The notes under the pieces: model-generated
What the model was told of the DNA's origin: nothing
The model's database searches: none
The model's input: only the letters and a program-made list of their open reading frames with translations
Source of the DNA: Proteobacteria bacterium UBA964
Lineage (GTDB): Bacteria > Pseudomonadota > Gammaproteobacteria > Steroidobacterales > Steroidobacteraceae
Length of the DNA: 8,506 bases
NCBI GenBank assembly: GCA_002292945.1
Contig: DBCG01000035.1
Span: forward strand, 1 to 8,506
Direction: 5' to 3'
In this document: one piece after another, positions 7,515-8,506 of the stretch
Layout: each line of letters begins with the position of its first letter
How positions within the stretch are numbered: position 1 is the stretch's first letter
Made by a program: the position numbers and the translations under genes

Positions 7515-7588
7515 TCAGAGGAGGGAAAAGCCCCCGATGCCGGGTGCGCTACAATCACGATATTACACTGAAGGCAGCCGGCCCACGC
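7515..7588. promoter_or_regulatory. Divergent nudL/purB intergenic region with candidate purB -10
   Basis: This 74-bp gap must hold promoters for both directions. TACAAT at 7550-7555 matches five of six -10 consensus bases on the plus strand, but no convincing -35 lies 16-18 bp upstream. On the minus strand TGTAAT (complement of 7562-7567) is also a five-of-six -10 match without a clear -35. The AT-rich patch 7550-7570 is the likely promoter core. I see no recognisable PurR-type operator. The only Shine-Dalgarno-like purB sequence, GAAGG at 7570-7574, is 14 nt from the ATG, which is farther than usual. Confidence 0.35.
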
Positions 7589-8506
7589 ATGCAGATCGAC
7601 CCCCTTCTCGCCCTCTCCCCGATCGATGGCCGCTACGCACGCAGCACCGATGTCCTGAGGGGGCACCTGTCCGAATCGGCGCTGATCCGCCAACGCATCC
7701 GCATCGAGGCCGCCTGGCTCTTGGCACTCGCCTCGGAGCAGCCTGTCGGACTGCCGGCCACCGCCACGCTGTCTCCGGCGCTCTGCGCCGTGGCGGCCGA
7801 CCTCGCCCGCGACCCCCCGGCGTCTGCGGCGGCGGCTGTGAAGGCCCTCGAGCAACGTACGAACCACGACGTCAAGGCCGTCGAGTACTTCGTCCGCGAT
7901 CAACTCGCCTCTGCGGGCGCCTCCCCGGCCGCCCTTGAGCTCGTCCATTTCGGTTGCACCTCTGAAGACATCAACAACCTCGCCTACGCGCGCATGTTGG
8001 TCGACGCCCGGAATGAAGCACTGCAGGTCACCACCCAGATCCTGGAGCACCTGCACGGCCTCGCCCGCGATCACGCCTCGCTCGCGATGCTCTCGCGGAC
8101 ACATGGACAGACTGCGAGCCCCACCACGCTGGGTAAAGAGTTCGCGAATGTGGCGGCGCGTCTCGAGCGGGCTGAGCGTCGTTGGCATGCGGTCGCCGCA
8201 CGCGGGAAATGGAACGGCGCCGTCGGCAACTTCAACGCACAGGTCGCCGCCGCCCCGCAGTCGGACTGGCCCGCCATCTCCCGACGCTTCGTCACCGGGC
8301 TCGGGCTAGAGTACGCAGCGGCCACGACGCAGATCGAACCGCACGACTGGATCGGCGAGTACTGCGATGCATTGGCCGCTCTCAATGTCGTGCTCATCGA
8401 TTTCTCGAGGGACGCCTGGGGCTACATCAGCCTCGGCTATCTGCGCCAGCGAGCGGTCGCAGGCGAAGTCGGCTCCTCCACGATGCCGCACAAGGTCAAC
8501 CCGATC
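7589..8506 (+). CDS. purB: Adenylosuccinate lyase, N-terminal two thirds (cut by window edge)
   Basis: The open frame runs from the ATG at 7589 to the window end, 306 codons with no stop, out of about 456 in E. coli PurB. The enzyme releases fumarate from SAICAR and from adenylosuccinate, acting twice in purine synthesis. The N-terminal LSPIDGRYA matches the family start. Further blocks are EQRTNHDVKAVEYFVRD (about 90-106), HFGCTSEDINNLA (about 121-133), LSRTHGQTASPTTLGKE (about 169-185), which holds the catalytic acid His, and KWNGAVGNFNA (about 210-220). TTQIEPHDWI and the flexible-loop signature GSSTMPHKVNP near the edge, which holds the catalytic Ser, follow. Overall it follows the long E. 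coli-type PurB. It diverges from nudL across 74 bp. Confidence 0.97.
   Translation, partial: MQIDPLLALSPIDGRYARSTDVLRGHLSESALIRQRIRIEAAWLLALASEQPVGLPATATLSPALCAVAADLARDPPASAAAAVKALEQRTNHDVKAVEYFVRDQLASAGASPAALELVHFGCTSEDINNLAYARMLVDARNEALQVTTQILEHLHGLARDHASLAMLSRTHGQTASPTTLGKEFANVAARLERAERRWHAVAARGKWNGAVGNFNAQVAAAPQSDWPAISRRFVTGLGLEYAAATTQIEPHDWIGEYCDALAALNVVLIDFSRDAWGYISLGYLRQRAVAGEVGSSTMPHKVNPI

Noticed and set aside
7501..7539. Strong plus-strand Shine-Dalgarno-like AAGGAGGT and GAGGAGGG followed by an ATG at 7537
   Set aside because: The frame from 7537 runs on into purB out of frame and has no coding character. AAGGAGGT lies antisense to the first nudL codons. A purB leader peptide is not supported because no early stop follows.
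7499..8188. 229-codon minus-strand open frame opposite purB
   Set aside because: It is antisense to conserved purB codons, with a Gly/Arg-rich low-information translation. It is not supported.

Overview
The window is GC-rich (about two thirds by eye), densely packed chromosomal DNA. Its proteins resemble gammaproteobacterial ones: an E. coli-like AceA, AceB, MazG, NudL and PurB, a Pseudomonas-like Icd start, and a class II (plant/Xanthomonas-like) DAHP synthase. A GC-rich gammaproteobacterium fits best. I cannot name the genus. No rRNA, tRNA, CRISPR array, insertion sequence or other mobile element was seen, and no intergenic gap exceeds about 75 bases.

Left block (1-3124): a minus-strand glyoxylate-shunt cluster read aceB -> aceA -> icd. 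aceB (malate synthase A) and aceA (isocitrate lyase) are complete. icd (NADP isocitrate dehydrogenase) is only its first 23 codons, cut by the left edge. The cluster places both enzymes that compete for isocitrate in one likely transcript. The aceA-icd gap holds a 13-bp-stem hairpin whose 3' arm contains the only ribosome-binding site for icd. A second hairpin spans the aceB stop codon.

Control region (about 3059-3130): aceB diverges from an XRE/ScfR (RamB/PccR)-type short-chain fatty acyl regulator gene. The gap contains candidate promoters for both directions and three direct repeats of AATTT(C/T)ACA at an exact 14-bp period, the last covering the regulator's start codon. The inferred model is that the regulator senses a short-chain acyl-CoA, probably acetyl-CoA, and controls both aceBA(-icd) and itself.

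Right block (4654-8506): convergent to the regulator lies a tightly coupled minus-strand operon, nudL-like CoA pyrophosphatase -> mazG -> class II DAHP synthase. Its genes overlap by 4 bp or lie 9 bp apart, and all three apparently use non-ATG starts. Divergent from it is purB (adenylosuccinate lyase), whose first 306 codons are present before the window ends.

The most interesting signals are regulatory: the icd hairpin and the 14-bp-period tandem repeats. The protein-coding content is conventional central metabolism, and I see no wholly unknown gene system.
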